64,000 nt of DNA from Duganella flavida (GTDB lineage: Bacteria > Pseudomonadota > Gammaproteobacteria > Burkholderiales > Burkholderiaceae_D): contig NZ_WWCN01000001.1 of NCBI RefSeq assembly GCF_009857445.1, positions 124,001 through 188,000 on the forward strand, written 5' to 3'. Each line of letters starts with the position of its first letter. Within the stretch, counting starts at the first letter, position 1. A model generated the notes under the pieces. The model saw only the letters and a program-made list of their open reading frames with translations. It ran no database searches and was not told the origin of the DNA. Both the position numbers and the translations under genes were made by a program. Positions 26,901 to 35,791 of this stretch are shown here, in pieces.

Positions 26901-28396
26901 GCGAGCAGGGCGACCTGACCATCACCGGCGCCGACCTGCCGCAAGCCCTCGGCCTGAAAACGCTGGACGCCCGCGCTGACGTCAACGACGGCACGCTGCG
27001 CGTGCAGCTCAACGTCGACGGCACCCGCGCCGGCCAAGCCAAACTCGAAGGCAGCGCCCAGCTGCAAGACGGCCGTCTGGCCGACGACAGCACCTTCACG
27101 TTAAACGGCAGCGCCAATATGGGCTCCCTCGCCTGGCTCGCGCCACTGGCCGGCCAGCCCGGCCTCGAAATCGACGGCACGCTGAAGATGGCCATCAGCG
27201 GTACCGGCACCATCGCCGCACCGCAGCTGGCCGGCGACATCACCGGTGAAAAACTCAGCGTCAATTGGCTGGACCAAGGCATCAAGCTACGCAACGGCCA
27301 ATTGCAAGCCCACCTCACCGGCGACCAGCTGCAACTGCAAAAACTCGCTTTCGACGGTGCAGAAGGACGTGCCCAAGCCGATGGCTGGATACGCTACGCC
27401 GGCAACGAAGCCACCATGCAGCTCAAACTCAGCGCCGACAAACTCGAAGTACTGTCACGCCCCGACCGCATCCTCACCATCAGCGGCACCACCAGCCTGA
27501 CACGCGACGCCAAGCACTTCCAGCTGGACGGCAAACTGCGCGCCGACCGCGCCAGCATCGAACTGGCCGGCGCCGACACGCCAACACTAAGCGACGACGT
27601 GGTGATCCTCGGCAAAGGCAAAGCACCGGTGAAAACGCAGCAAGGCATGCCACTAAATATCGACGTCGAAGCGGATCTCGGCAACGACTTCAAACTCAAA
27701 GGCAAAGGGCTGGACGCCGAGTTGGCAGGCACGGTGCGCATCCGCGTGGCCGACCGCCGCCCACCGCGCGTCAACGGCAGCATCCGCGTGGTGAGCGGCA
27801 CCTATGCGGCGTATGGACAGAAGCTGGCGATTGATCGCGGCGTGATCAACTTCACCGGCGCCTACGACAACCCGGGCCTCAACATCCTCGCCGTACGCCG
27901 CCGCCCCGAAGGCGAAGCACTGAGTGAAACCAATGTGGAAGCCGGCGTGGAAGTACGCGGCACCGCACTGGCACCGCAGGCCAAGCTGGTGTCCACGCCG
28001 ACCGTCTCGGACAGCGACAAGCTGGCGTGGCTGGTACTGGGCCATGGCATCGACAACACGGCGGGAAATGATATGGCCTTGCTCAGCACCGCGGCCGGTG
28101 CGCTGTTCGGCGGCGCGGGACAAGGCAAACTGGCAAACGCATTGGGCGTGGATGAACTGGGCGTGGGGCAAGCAGCAGGTACCTCAACCGCCGGCGCAGC
28201 GACGGGATTGCAGAATACCGTGGTCACAGTCGGCAAGCGTATCTCATCGCGCGCCTACCTGAGTTTTGAACAGGGTGCGGGAACGGCGACCAGCCTGGTC
28301 AAGCTCAAATACAAACTCAACCCGCGCATCACGCTGCAATTCCAGACCGGCACCAACAACGCGCTGGATGTGCTCTACACCTGGGCCTTCGACTAG
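23915..28396 (+). CDS. tamB: TamB-like translocation and assembly module protein
   Basis: A 1493-residue protein anchored in the inner membrane by one N-terminal helix (about 18-37). A long periplasmic body of repetitive amphipathic beta-strands (AsmA-like, e.g. LDKLTLTSESGS and the recurrent LQAKGSFGSALDKLEWKLDAPQL repeats near 690-740) forms the lipid-conducting groove. The C-terminal DUF490 domain occupies about 1150-1493 and ends NALDVLYTWAFD, typical of TamB. The protein bridges to TamA in the outer membrane. A Gly/Ala-rich insert (about 785-815) interrupts the repeats. It is coupled to tamA by a 1-nt overlap, and its stop overlaps the stop of a small minus-strand ORF by 3 nt. Confidence 0.94.
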   Translation: MADQDDKAVLPRRRWPQRLAIGFTLLAALLFGAFWLLGRESTLQQLVQRISTASGGTITVTGVSGSLYHRMHIDKLVYRSEGTVVTAEQIDINWSPLQYFSEGLTISELHARSLLVQSMGPSTPSTMPASLASPIKLSISDGRLDKLTLTSESGSDVIERLRFKLDGDRTAWHVQDASAHTAFGDINAEAAIAGAKPFALQGKATLASGATAGGAQLAVQASGDLALLQLKAQGSANGASGEALVTLAPFDTIILHSIDLTGRDLDPAGFDAAWPQAKFGLKLNAVIAKDQKLSGQFALINQGKAAPLDRDGLPLQTFSGRLDGTLTTSLLDNVLLDLGPAGKFTGGGKIQRSGPEAGIDAATFKLHTDRIDLKNLHTSINKTAVAGDITLTSTPKKQTLSAALADKGLRLDLQATLADALLQLHQARLQAKKGSISATGQLSLKDKQAFSAKLTTDHFDPSALGSGYPIADLNADINASGALTPAWQVAASFQIKTSKLMGQPLAGNGKLNADAKHISGVDAHLSLAQNTADVSGSFGAPGEQLRWKIDARQLSAVSSDLLGAIAASGAVTGTLDAPRSSFEADAKGLGFASAKRPSDSLIHASGDVVVAKGTPELKMNGSVQRLNPASFGAAQAGAVNAAFSAEARLTSDWRAGVNLTLQPSTFANAPLSGYAKLSASKGSVSNADVDLHLASNSLQAKGSFGSALDKLEWKLDAPQLGALGPQFGGALQASGTLSGTSARPALALTLNGSNLRAPGQQEIGSIKGNATLGNTIAMATGATGGIAAADAARGATGGAARSAVRGGAAAEVMADVPLVSDIEITRYVSPAISLDKLRLQTSGTRSAHVIQLNAANPDFDAALRVKGNWANDTWTGAIDTLQNRGRFALTLAAPAPLKLVAPEDTGVAGLLKPEQIALGSTTINLPAGSVRIDYLEKNASTWRSKGQAAGVPVNYLAQLSEAWRDNVRSSMTIGADWGINLQAASRTLAGNVHVYREQGDLTITGADLPQALGLKTLDARADVNDGTLRVQLNVDGTRAGQAKLEGSAQLQDGRLADDSTFTLNGSANMGSLAWLAPLAGQPGLEIDGTLKMAISGTGTIAAPQLAGDITGEKLSVNWLDQGIKLRNGQLQAHLTGDQLQLQKLAFDGAEGRAQADGWIRYAGNEATMQLKLSADKLEVLSRPDRILTISGTTSLTRDAKHFQLDGKLRADRASIELAGADTPTLSDDVVILGKGKAPVKTQQGMPLNIDVEADLGNDFKLKGKGLDAELAGTVRIRVADRRPPRVNGSIRVVSGTYAAYGQKLAIDRGVINFTGAYDNPGLNILAVRRRPEGEALSETNVEAGVEVRGTALAPQAKLVSTPTVSDSDKLAWLVLGHGIDNTAGNDMALLSTAAGALFGGAGQGKLANALGVDELGVGQAAGTSTAGAATGLQNTVVTVGKRISSRAYLSFEQGAGTATSLVKLKYKLNPRITLQFQTGTNNALDVLYTWAFD

Positions 28397-28506
28397 CTGG
28401 GATTATGATCCGGGACCGGATCGTCCTGCGGCACCGGATGCGGAGCATGCGGCGGCGCAGGATCATCCACGGGAACAGGATCCGGGGCACGGTGGAATAA
28501 TTTCAT
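28393..28506 (-). CDS. Tiny proline-rich ORF (37 residues)
   Basis: A 37-codon reading frame, reading M-K-L-F-H-R followed by a Pro/Asp/His-rich sequence with two related segments (DPVPVDDPAPPHAP and HPVPQDDPVPDHNP). The ATG at 28506 has an AGGAG site (complement of 28515-28519) 8 nt upstream. A second in-frame ATG at 28512 is too close to that site. The stop overlaps the convergent tamB stop. It lies downstream of the S9 peptidase promoter side and has no signal peptide. The strong ribosome-binding site and low-complexity internal repeat favour a real small gene, but no family is known to me. Confidence 0.5.
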   Translation of the reverse strand: MKLFHRAPDPVPVDDPAPPHAPHPVPQDDPVPDHNPS

Positions 28507-28541
28507 GATCATCACTCCTGGCTAAGAACTGTGCGTCCATT

Positions 28542-30998
28542 CTACGCCGTTGCGTGCTTCACGTATTTCTCCAGCCAGGCATTGGTTTCGTACAGCATCT
28601 GCATAATCGATTCGCGCGCGCGGTAGGCGTGCGACTCGTTCGGCAGCATCACCAGCCGCGCCGTGCCGCCCAAGCCTTTGATGGCCTGGAACATGCGCTC
28701 ACTCTGCAGCGGGAAGGTACCGGAATTGCTGTCTTCCGCGCCGTGGATCAGCAGCATCGCATCCTTGATCTTGTCGGCGTTATTAAACGGCGACATGGTC
28801 TGGTAAACATCCGGCGCCTTCCAGTACGGCCGCTCCTCGGATTGGAAACCGAACGGCGTTAGCGTACGGTTATAGGCGCCGCTGCGCGCGATCCCGGCGC
28901 GGAACAGGCGCGTATGCGCCAGCAAATTCCCCGTCATGAACGCGCCATATGAGTGCCCGCCGATGGCGATGCGATGCCGGTCCGCGACACCGCGCCGCAC
29001 CACCTCCTCCACCGCCGCTTCGGCCGACGCCACCAACTGCGGCAGATAAGTATCGTTAGGTTCATCGTCGCCACTGCCGACAATCGGGAACGACGGGTTA
29101 TCCAGCACCGCATAGCCCATCGCCAGGAACACCGCTGGTCCCCAGTAGCTGACCGAGTTAAAGCGATACGGCGATCCCGTGGTCTGGCTGGCAGCGCCTG
29201 CGGATTTGAACTCCTGCGGATAAGCCCACATCAGCATCGGCAGCGGACCATCGCGCGCTGCATCGTACTGCGGTGGCAGCATCAGCGTGGCTGTCATCTC
29301 CACGCCATCATTGCGCGGATAGCGGATCTGCTCTTTCACCACATCCTTCAACTGCGGCGTTGGATGCGGATAGTTGGTCAGCGCGGTGAGCTGCTCGCCT
29401 TCCGGCTTGGTTAAATCGCGCAGGTAGTAATTGGGCCGCTCGGTCGGCGATTCGCGTGTGGTAAGCAGCAGCGTGCCTTCGTCGTTCAACACCGCTGCCA
29501 CATTTTCAAAATACGGCGCGGCGCTCTGGAACAGGCGTTCTTTCTGCTTGGTGGTCAAACTCAAACGGTCGATGAATGGACGGTCGCCTTCCGGCGTCGC
29601 ACCCGCGCCATCCAGCAGCAGTGTGGTGCCGGGGCCGATCAGCAAGCGCGGGAAGCCATTCACATCCGCCCGCATCACCGGCGAACCGGGGCTGCTGTAA
29701 CGGTCTTCGTACGAACCGGCGTAAATTAACTCCGGCGGCGTGGAGAGATGACCGGGCGTGATCATCCACTGCTTGTAGTCGCGCGTCTTGTGCCAGCGCT
29801 CATTAATCAGCGCTACATCGTCGCGCCCCCATGCGATGCCGGCGTAGCGCATCGTCAGGCGTGCCAGCACGCGCGGCGGTTCGCGGAACGGCGCCGCATG
29901 CAGCAGCACCAGGTCGCGGATGCCATCGATCACTTCGCGCGATGGATCGCCGCCATCCTGTGCCTCGGTCCATACCAGCGAAGCCGGCGCATCGGCACGC
30001 CACGACACATGGCGTACGCCTTCCGACACCGCGTCGTTCCCAGGCGGCAGGCCTTCTTCCAGCGGCAGGTTGGCCACTTGATGCACTACCTCGCCGTGCA
30101 TGTCGCGCACTTCCAGCCGCTCGCCGAAACTCGATGCCGGCACGATGTAGGAATACGGCCGCGTGATACTTTGCGTGAGCAGGTATTCTCCACTCGGCGC
30201 AATCGAAGTGCGCGAGTACTGCCCCGGCGCACCGACCAATCGCGCCTTGCCGTGCAAATCCAGAATCGCCATCTGCACCGTGATGTAGTACTCGAACAGG
30301 CGCGCGTCTTCCTCGTTCTTCAGTAAATCCTGATAGGTGCGCAGTTGGCGCACATGGCCGTCCGACGTGCTGTCCTGCTCTATCGGGCCGAATGGAATTC
30401 CGCTCGCCACCGGCGGCTTACCGATGCCGGACGGACGCCAGTGCACCAGTAGCCCGCTACTATCCGGCAGCCAGTTAAAGCCGCGCGTGAGCACCGCAGA
30501 CAAAGGCTGCGGCGACAACTTGCGCGCCTTGCGTGCTTCGATATCGAGCACCCACAACTCCACCGCACCGCGATCGCCCTTCAGCGCCATGTGCGTGAAA
30601 GCCAGATAGCGCTGGTCCGGCGACCAACTCAAATCCGCCAGCCGCAAGCCGCGCGGCAAACCGCGCAAGCGGCTCTCCTTGCGCGTGCCCACATCCAGCA
30701 GCGACAAGTCGGTGCCGAACGAAAAGCGCGAGGAAGAACAGGTACGTGGATTAATGCGCAAGCCAGCCAGCTTGAGTTCCGGCTGCGCCACTTCGGCGAT
30801 GCCGGGCAGCGGCGGCGTTTGCACTACTGCGACGATGTTACGTTGGGGGCTCAGGCTCAGGGCAGGTGCGCGCGGCGCGTCGACGATGGCTTGCAAGACA
30901 GCAGGCGGCAGGCGATAGCCACCCTCTTGGGCGCCGGCTTGCGGCGAGGCGGCCATCAGGCCTAAATTCAGGGGCAGCATTGGTAATGGTTTGTTCAT
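28542..30998 (-). CDS. Secreted S9 prolyl-oligopeptidase family serine peptidase
   Basis: An 818-residue exported peptidase. It has a signal peptide (about 1-24, ending PQAGAQ), an N-terminal seven-bladed propeller-like region (about 40-560, with repeated WSPDQRYLAFTHM-type strands) and a C-terminal alpha/beta hydrolase domain. The catalytic triad is visible: Ser683 in GGHSYGAF, Asp756 in HGAEDSNSG and His790 in PNESHAYR. The layout resembles dipeptidyl-peptidase-like and plant chloroplast glutamyl-endopeptidase-like S9 proteins. It probably cleaves peptides in the periplasm or outside the cell. The ATG at 30998 follows AAGGATCTCC; the 27 upstream codons overlap the divergent membrane-protein promoter and look non-coding. 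Confidence 0.92.
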   Translation of the reverse strand: MNKPLPMLPLNLGLMAASPQAGAQEGGYRLPPAVLQAIVDAPRAPALSLSPQRNIVAVVQTPPLPGIAEVAQPELKLAGLRINPRTCSSSRFSFGTDLSLLDVGTRKESRLRGLPRGLRLADLSWSPDQRYLAFTHMALKGDRGAVELWVLDIEARKARKLSPQPLSAVLTRGFNWLPDSSGLLVHWRPSGIGKPPVASGIPFGPIEQDSTSDGHVRQLRTYQDLLKNEEDARLFEYYITVQMAILDLHGKARLVGAPGQYSRTSIAPSGEYLLTQSITRPYSYIVPASSFGERLEVRDMHGEVVHQVANLPLEEGLPPGNDAVSEGVRHVSWRADAPASLVWTEAQDGGDPSREVIDGIRDLVLLHAAPFREPPRVLARLTMRYAGIAWGRDDVALINERWHKTRDYKQWMITPGHLSTPPELIYAGSYEDRYSSPGSPVMRADVNGFPRLLIGPGTTLLLDGAGATPEGDRPFIDRLSLTTKQKERLFQSAAPYFENVAAVLNDEGTLLLTTRESPTERPNYYLRDLTKPEGEQLTALTNYPHPTPQLKDVVKEQIRYPRNDGVEMTATLMLPPQYDAARDGPLPMLMWAYPQEFKSAGAASQTTGSPYRFNSVSYWGPAVFLAMGYAVLDNPSFPIVGSGDDEPNDTYLPQLVASAEAAVEEVVRRGVADRHRIAIGGHSYGAFMTGNLLAHTRLFRAGIARSGAYNRTLTPFGFQSEERPYWKAPDVYQTMSPFNNADKIKDAMLLIHGAEDSNSGTFPLQSERMFQAIKGLGGTARLVMLPNESHAYRARESIMQMLYETNAWLEKYVKHATA

Positions 30999-31113
30999 GG
31001 AGATCCTTTCGGTCCGAACGGGGCTGCTGCGGTCCAGTTTGCTGATGCCAGCCGAGATTGTCAATGGAGTGCCGTACAATCACGGTTTTAAAGATTTCGC
31101 ATTCGGACAGATT

Positions 31114-31644
31114 ATGGAAATGACCACACTCGTATTGTTGTTGCTGGTGCCACTGGCGGTCTGGCGCATTTACTCGCGCCTGAAGGTGGTACTGGGGCGC
31201 ACCAAGTCCGAGTTGTGGCGCCACTATGCCACGCTGGCCGTGATGGTGGGGATGGTGCTGGCAGTGGCCGTGCAAGTGTTCGGCAACTGGATCGCCATGG
31301 CAGCGCTGGCGGCTGGCGCGGTGGTGGGTGCCCTACTGGGCCAGCGCAGTATTAAGCGCAGCCGCCTCGAGAATCGCCCGGACGGCTTTTTCTACACCCA
31401 GGACCGCAAGCTCGGCCTGCTGGTGGTGATGCTATTCATCAGCCGCCTGATCCACCGCCTGTTCGAGGCTTACCTGCACATGCACAACGGCCTGCCGCTG
31501 ACGGATTTCTTCGACAACCCGATTTCGCCGTGGCTGTTTGGTTTGCTGGGCGGTTTCTACGGCCTGTACTCGTGGCAGCTGGTCCAGTGGCGCCGCACGC
31601 AGAAACCGGTACCGCGTCCAATTGACATTTTCGACATCAAATAA
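31114..31644 (+). CDS. Multi-pass inner-membrane protein, CcdC/DUF1453-like
   Basis: A 176-residue membrane protein with about four helices: 3-20 (TTLVLLLLVPLAVWRIY), 36-53 (LAVMVGMVLAVAVQVFG), 57-74 (AMAALAAGAVVGALLG) and 135-155 (PWLFGLLGGFYGLYSW), plus an amphipathic LVVMLFISRLIHRLFEAYLHMH. The spacing and the RIYSRLKVVLGR start are reminiscent of DUF1453/CcdC-type proteins, but this is a low-certainty match. ATG codons at 31114 and 31120 are both possible; GGACAG precedes them. The frame continues upstream without stop but overlaps the divergent peptidase leader. Function unknown. Confidence 0.7.
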   Translation: MEMTTLVLLLLVPLAVWRIYSRLKVVLGRTKSELWRHYATLAVMVGMVLAVAVQVFGNWIAMAALAAGAVVGALLGQRSIKRSRLENRPDGFFYTQDRKLGLLVVMLFISRLIHRLFEAYLHMHNGLPLTDFFDNPISPWLFGLLGGFYGLYSWQLVQWRRTQKPVPRPIDIFDIK

Positions 31645-31688
31645 ACCGGCGGTGCTATCTTAGTTGGTGATATGCTGGATATATCCGC

Positions 31689-32207
31689 ATGGCAACACAT
31701 AGCACTGTTATGAACACGTCTATTTACGATAAAACCGCCAAGGGCCGCGAGGAAATTGCCACTCGCAAATACCAGCTTGCCTCGCGCTTGCGTGCCTTGC
31801 TGGTGTTGGTGGACGGCCACAGGCCGGAGGAAGAACTGCTGCGCAATGTGGCGGGACTCGGCCTGACGGAAAGTGCCTTGCAGGAGCTGCAGGAGCAGGG
31901 CTACATCCTGCTGGCTACCAGTTATATTTCGTTGCCGGAGCCTGAGCAGGAAGTGGCGCCGCCCGAGCCGCCCTCCGCTGCCGACCCGGTGCAGCAATTC
32001 CGTTCAGTTTACGATTTCTATAACAAGACCATCAAGAGCACCATGGGCCTGCGCGGCTTTCCCCTGCAGTTGAAAGTGGAAAAAGCCGGTTCGGTGGATG
32101 AACTGCGCCAGCTGCGCGATCCCTACGTGGAAGCCGTCCAAAAAGCAAAGGGCCGCGATACCGCGGCCCTCCTGGCACAGCAACTCGATCAACTACTCGC
32201 GAATTAA
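31689..32207 (+). CDS. Hypothetical protein with winged-helix-like N-terminus
   Basis: A 172-residue soluble protein. Residues about 15-80 (TAKGREEIATRKYQLASRLR, a VLVDGHRPEEELL turn, then LTESALQELQEQGYILL) have the helix-helix-helix-wing spacing of a small winged-helix or response-regulator-associated domain. A Pro/Glu linker (about 85-103, PEPEQEVAPPEPPSA) separates it from a helical C-terminal part (about 105-170) ending AALLAQQLDQLLAN. Similar stand-alone proteins seem typical of Oxalobacteraceae, but I cannot give a function. Either 31689 or 31710 could be the start; neither has a good ribosome-binding site. The 3' end overlaps the convergent SMC gene by 4 nt. Confidence 0.7.
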   Translation: MATHSTVMNTSIYDKTAKGREEIATRKYQLASRLRALLVLVDGHRPEEELLRNVAGLGLTESALQELQEQGYILLATSYISLPEPEQEVAPPEPPSAADPVQQFRSVYDFYNKTIKSTMGLRGFPLQLKVEKAGSVDELRQLRDPYVEAVQKAKGRDTAALLAQQLDQLLAN

Positions 32208-35038
32208 GCTGCGGCCTTCTCTGCTTCCTGCTTGCGACGCTGCAGCACGAAGATAGGCGCCGCCCATTCCGTGTCCTTCTTCTTTTTGCTCGTGATGAGC
32301 GTCAGTTCGGAAGGGTCGTAGACGTCGGTGTTATGGGTCAGCGGCGTCGTCATCAGGTACTGGGCGTCGGTGTTTTTCAGGAACTCGCCGACCAGCTGGA
32401 TGTTACGAATATCCAGGTGGGCAAACGGTTCGTCGATGAACACGAAGCCGCCGGAACCATCTTCCGACTTCAGCAAGCCAATCAGCAGCACCAGCGATTT
32501 CATCACCTGCTGACCGCCCGACGCTTCACCGTCGTTCATGCCGATCACGCCCTTGCCGTCGAACTTGAAGCGCACGTGCAGGCCGGCTTGCGACAGCTGC
32601 ACGTCATCGTTCTCCAGACGCACCGGATCCGCGCTCACCTCAATGCCAGCCAGCTGCCCCAGCTCCTTGATGTTGGCGGCGTAGGTCTTGATGGTGTAGC
32701 GCAGGCGCTCCATGTAGGCGCCGCGTGCATTGCCGGTCGCTTCGATGGCGCGGTTGTTCTGGTAGCGGCGCTCTTCGGTTTCCGACTGGCGTGCATGCAG
32801 CTGGTCGTTCAGGCGCTGGTACTGGTCGATCACGGTGGCGTCCAGTTCCCAGTCGCTGCGCGCGAGGCTCGCTTCCAGGCTGTGGACACGCAGCGTGACC
32901 TGGTGCGCATTCTGGTGTTCCTTCACCAGCGCGGCACGGCGCGCAGGACGACGCCAGCCTTGCGGCATATTGCGCCAGCTCTTGCGTAATCCCAGCAACA
33001 CCTTGGCGTGATCGCTGCGCTGCTCCAGTTGGCGCTTGTGATTCAGGCGCATACCGGCTTCCGCTTCCGACAAAGCAAAGCGCGCGTTCTGCCAAGTGGT
33101 GTCCGCGCGGGTGCGCGTGACCACGGCAGTCTTGACCAGGTTTTGCAGCTCGCCCAAACGCGCGCCAACTTCGGTGCGCTCGGCGCGCAGCGGCCCGGCA
33201 TTGCGTACTGCTTCGTCGAATTCTTCCGCGCGAGCAGCCAGTTCCTTGGCTGCGTCCACCCCGGCGAGTCGAGTTTTCAGCGAGCTGATTTCGGTCGCCA
33301 GCTTGGACACTTGCAGCGTCAGTTGATCTTCCTGTGCCTCCAGCGCCGGCAGCGATTTCTGGATCGCTTCCATACGCTGCGTGCGGCCGGCGGAACCGAA
33401 ACGGTAGCGCGAGACTTCCACGAACAGCGAGCGGCCGCCGCGACGCTCGCGGTGGTAGGCTTCCGGCGTAATCCATTCTTCATGGCTACCCAGCTTGGCG
33501 CCTTGGTCCACACTGTCCACGCGGGTGATGCGCGACAGCTGCTCTACCAGCCACGCCGGCACCTTGGCCGAGAACTTCACCACCGACATCAGCGTGTCGT
33601 CTTTGACGTTCGGCGCATTCACCAGGTCTGGCACGATGAAGTGGCGATAGCGCTCCTTCTCCGCCAGGCGGTAAGCCGATGCGGCATCCGACGATTTATC
33701 CAGCAGCACCACGGAGGCATAGCCAGACAGCACGCCTTCAATCGCGCCCTGCCATTTCGGATCGGTCACTTCCACCACGTCCGACAGCATCATGTGGCCG
33801 ATGCCGGCGTCGTTCAGCACCTTGCGCATGGAGCGCTGTGCTTCCGGTTCCGGCATCGCAGTCTTGCCTTGCAGCGCGGCGATGGTCGACAGTTCGCCGG
33901 CGATCTTCGATGCGACGGCGTCGCGCGCGGTGCGCTGGCGTGCCAGTTCGATTTCTTTTTCCTGCAGCGTCTTCGCCACTTCGGCCAGGTCCGAACCGGA
34001 GTCCGACGCCAGCTTTTCCAGACGCGCCTTTTGCTCCATCAGGCTTTCCAGCGGCTTCAGTTTGCCGTTGATGTGCGTCAGGCGGGTTTGCAGCGAGGTC
34101 GATTCCTGCTCCAGCACCGTCTCGTGGCTTTGCGCGTCCGACAGCGCCTTGGCTTGTGCAGCCAGCATGGAACGCTTGTCGGCCAGTTGCGCGTCGGCCT
34201 GCATCAGCGGCTTGCGTGCTTCGCGCAGCTGGCGGCTGATGTTGGCGTGCTTCTCGCGTACCTCGTGATATTCCAGCGACGGCAGCACTTCCTCTTGCAG
34301 ATTGCGGCGCTCCTTGTTCAGGTCTTCCCACTGGTGATAGTTGGCGACGCGCAGGCGCAGGCCTTCCAGGTTGGTCTTGGAAGCTTCCAGTTCCGCTTCA
34401 AAGCGTTTCAGCTCCGTCTCGGTGTCGCGCTGATGGCGTTTCGCTTCGTCGTAGGCGTCCAGCACTTCCTTGTCACCGAACACCTGGAACACCAGGTCCA
34501 GCAACTGGCGCGGTGCGTATTCGCACAGCTTATCGGTTTCGCCCTGCTCCAGCGCCAGCACTTTGGCCATGGCCGGCGACAGGCCGGCCATGGCCAAACG
34601 CTTGCGGTAGTTTTCTACGCCAAGCCAGTCGCCGACTGGTTCGCCGATGTCTTCTATCTGCACGTTACCAGGACGCATAAGGTACTGGCGCTTCCAGTCG
34701 CCGCCGTTTTTCTGGATCTGGCAGAACAGCGTGACTTCATCATCGCTGAAGAAACCGGAGCTGCGGAACGGACGGTTGGACAGCTGGCGGCCCATCGACT
34801 TGTTGTCCACCACGGCGCGCAGCCAGGCGGTTTGCTGGCCGCTGTGGCGCGCATAGTGTTTATACGTGCGGCCCATCGAACAATCGAGGCCGAACAGGGT
34901 GCGCAGCGCGTCCAGCAAGGTGGTCTTGCCGGAGCCGTTCTGGCCCGCGATGGTGATGATCTTGGCGTCCAGCGGGATGTTCTTGATGCGTTGCCAGTAA
35001 TCCCAGTGGACCAGTTCTAGCGATTTAATGTGAAACAT
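32204..35038 (-). CDS. mksB: MukB/MksB-like SMC ATPase
   Basis: A 944-residue SMC-type ATPase. Walker A is at residues 32-40 (GQNGSGKTT). Long coiled coils (about 190-345 and 570-720, with AEANLE-like Glu/Lys/Arg heptads) flank a hinge-like globular part (about 385-560, containing WQGAIEGVLSGYASVVLLDK). The C-terminal head has signature ASGGQQ and Walker B FVFIDEPFAHLD. Its length fits the MksB/JetC group rather than the 1486-residue MukB. Such proteins load on DNA as condensins with MksE and MksF and extrude loops. It is last in an F-E-B operon, starting 3 nt after the mksE stop. No JetD/MksG nuclease gene follows; the next gene is convergent. Family placement is from architecture and gene order. 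Confidence 0.82.
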   Translation of the reverse strand: MFHIKSLELVHWDYWQRIKNIPLDAKIITIAGQNGSGKTTLLDALRTLFGLDCSMGRTYKHYARHSGQQTAWLRAVVDNKSMGRQLSNRPFRSSGFFSDDEVTLFCQIQKNGGDWKRQYLMRPGNVQIEDIGEPVGDWLGVENYRKRLAMAGLSPAMAKVLALEQGETDKLCEYAPRQLLDLVFQVFGDKEVLDAYDEAKRHQRDTETELKRFEAELEASKTNLEGLRLRVANYHQWEDLNKERRNLQEEVLPSLEYHEVREKHANISRQLREARKPLMQADAQLADKRSMLAAQAKALSDAQSHETVLEQESTSLQTRLTHINGKLKPLESLMEQKARLEKLASDSGSDLAEVAKTLQEKEIELARQRTARDAVASKIAGELSTIAALQGKTAMPEPEAQRSMRKVLNDAGIGHMMLSDVVEVTDPKWQGAIEGVLSGYASVVLLDKSSDAASAYRLAEKERYRHFIVPDLVNAPNVKDDTLMSVVKFSAKVPAWLVEQLSRITRVDSVDQGAKLGSHEEWITPEAYHRERRGGRSLFVEVSRYRFGSAGRTQRMEAIQKSLPALEAQEDQLTLQVSKLATEISSLKTRLAGVDAAKELAARAEEFDEAVRNAGPLRAERTEVGARLGELQNLVKTAVVTRTRADTTWQNARFALSEAEAGMRLNHKRQLEQRSDHAKVLLGLRKSWRNMPQGWRRPARRAALVKEHQNAHQVTLRVHSLEASLARSDWELDATVIDQYQRLNDQLHARQSETEERRYQNNRAIEATGNARGAYMERLRYTIKTYAANIKELGQLAGIEVSADPVRLENDDVQLSQAGLHVRFKFDGKGVIGMNDGEASGGQQVMKSLVLLIGLLKSEDGSGGFVFIDEPFAHLDIRNIQLVGEFLKNTDAQYLMTTPLTHNTDVYDPSELTLITSKKKKDTEWAAPIFVLQRRKQEAEKAAA

Positions 35039-35041
35039 GGC

Positions 35042-35791
35042 TTAGTCCTTGGCTGGAGTGTCTTCGTCGATGACGATGGGTGCAGGCGGCGGCGCGTCGA
35101 AGACGGGCAGGATTTCTTCTTCAACTTCAATCGGCGGCTCGCTGCGCGGCACCGCGACGATCTGCGGCGGCGAACGTTTAAACACGTCGGCCAGCGCGCC
35201 GTTGACGATGCGCTCTTTCAGCACGTCGGTATCCATCAGCAGGTCCAGCAGCGGGCCTTCGACGATCACATCGCCGCGACGCTCGATGAAACCGAGCTTG
35301 GACAAAATACCAAGATTCATATCGAGACGGGTCTTCTTGCCCAGCTTATCGCCGAAGTCCGCCAGCAGCGCCTTGTAGGCAATGCCGATGGAAGTGTCTT
35401 CCGCGCGCGGCAGCGGCTTGTCGGTACCGAACATGTCGTTCTGATTGTCCTCCGCGTGCTGGTGGGTCTCCTGGCGTTCGCGCTTGGGCAAGATGATCTG
35501 CGCCCACAGCACCACCAGCAGCGCCACGCCATCGCGCGACAAGCCGAAATTATTGTTTTGCCAGACGTCCTTGGCGCCGAAAATCTTCGGCTCGATGGCG
35601 CGGTGCAGGGCCACCGTTACGTGGTCGGCATAGACGTTGTCCAGCAGCTTGAGGCCAACGGCCAGCAGGCGTGCGTCAACTTCGGTGCGGAACTGTTCGT
35701 CCGACAGCACGCGCTTCACGAGTTTATCGTCGCGGCGCAGGGTTTGATGCGACAGCAGGCGCGCGATCAGGATTTGGGAATCGTCATTCAT
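35042..35791 (-). CDS. mksE: MksE/JetB-like condensin accessory (KITE) subunit
   Basis: A 249-residue protein whose place between the putative kleisin and the SMC gene, and its two winged-helix-like blocks, fit the KITE subunit MksE/JetB. Visible segments are LSHQTLRRDDKLVKRVLSDE, VTVALHRAIEPKIFG, GVALLVVLWAQIILPKRERQ and LDMNLGILSKLGFIERRGDVIVEGPLLDLL (a wing-like turn). The C-terminal 45 residues are Pro/Glu-rich (IEVEEEILPVFDAPPPAPIV) and probably flexible. In MksBEF/MukBEF, dimers of this subunit bind the kleisin and modulate ATPase and DNA binding. The start lies inside the mksF 3' end (8-nt overlap), indicating translational coupling and fixed stoichiometry. Confidence 0.68.
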   Translation of the reverse strand: MNDDSQILIARLLSHQTLRRDDKLVKRVLSDEQFRTEVDARLLAVGLKLLDNVYADHVTVALHRAIEPKIFGAKDVWQNNNFGLSRDGVALLVVLWAQIILPKRERQETHQHAEDNQNDMFGTDKPLPRAEDTSIGIAYKALLADFGDKLGKKTRLDMNLGILSKLGFIERRGDVIVEGPLLDLLMDTDVLKERIVNGALADVFKRSPPQIVAVPRSEPPIEVEEEILPVFDAPPPAPIVIDEDTPAKD

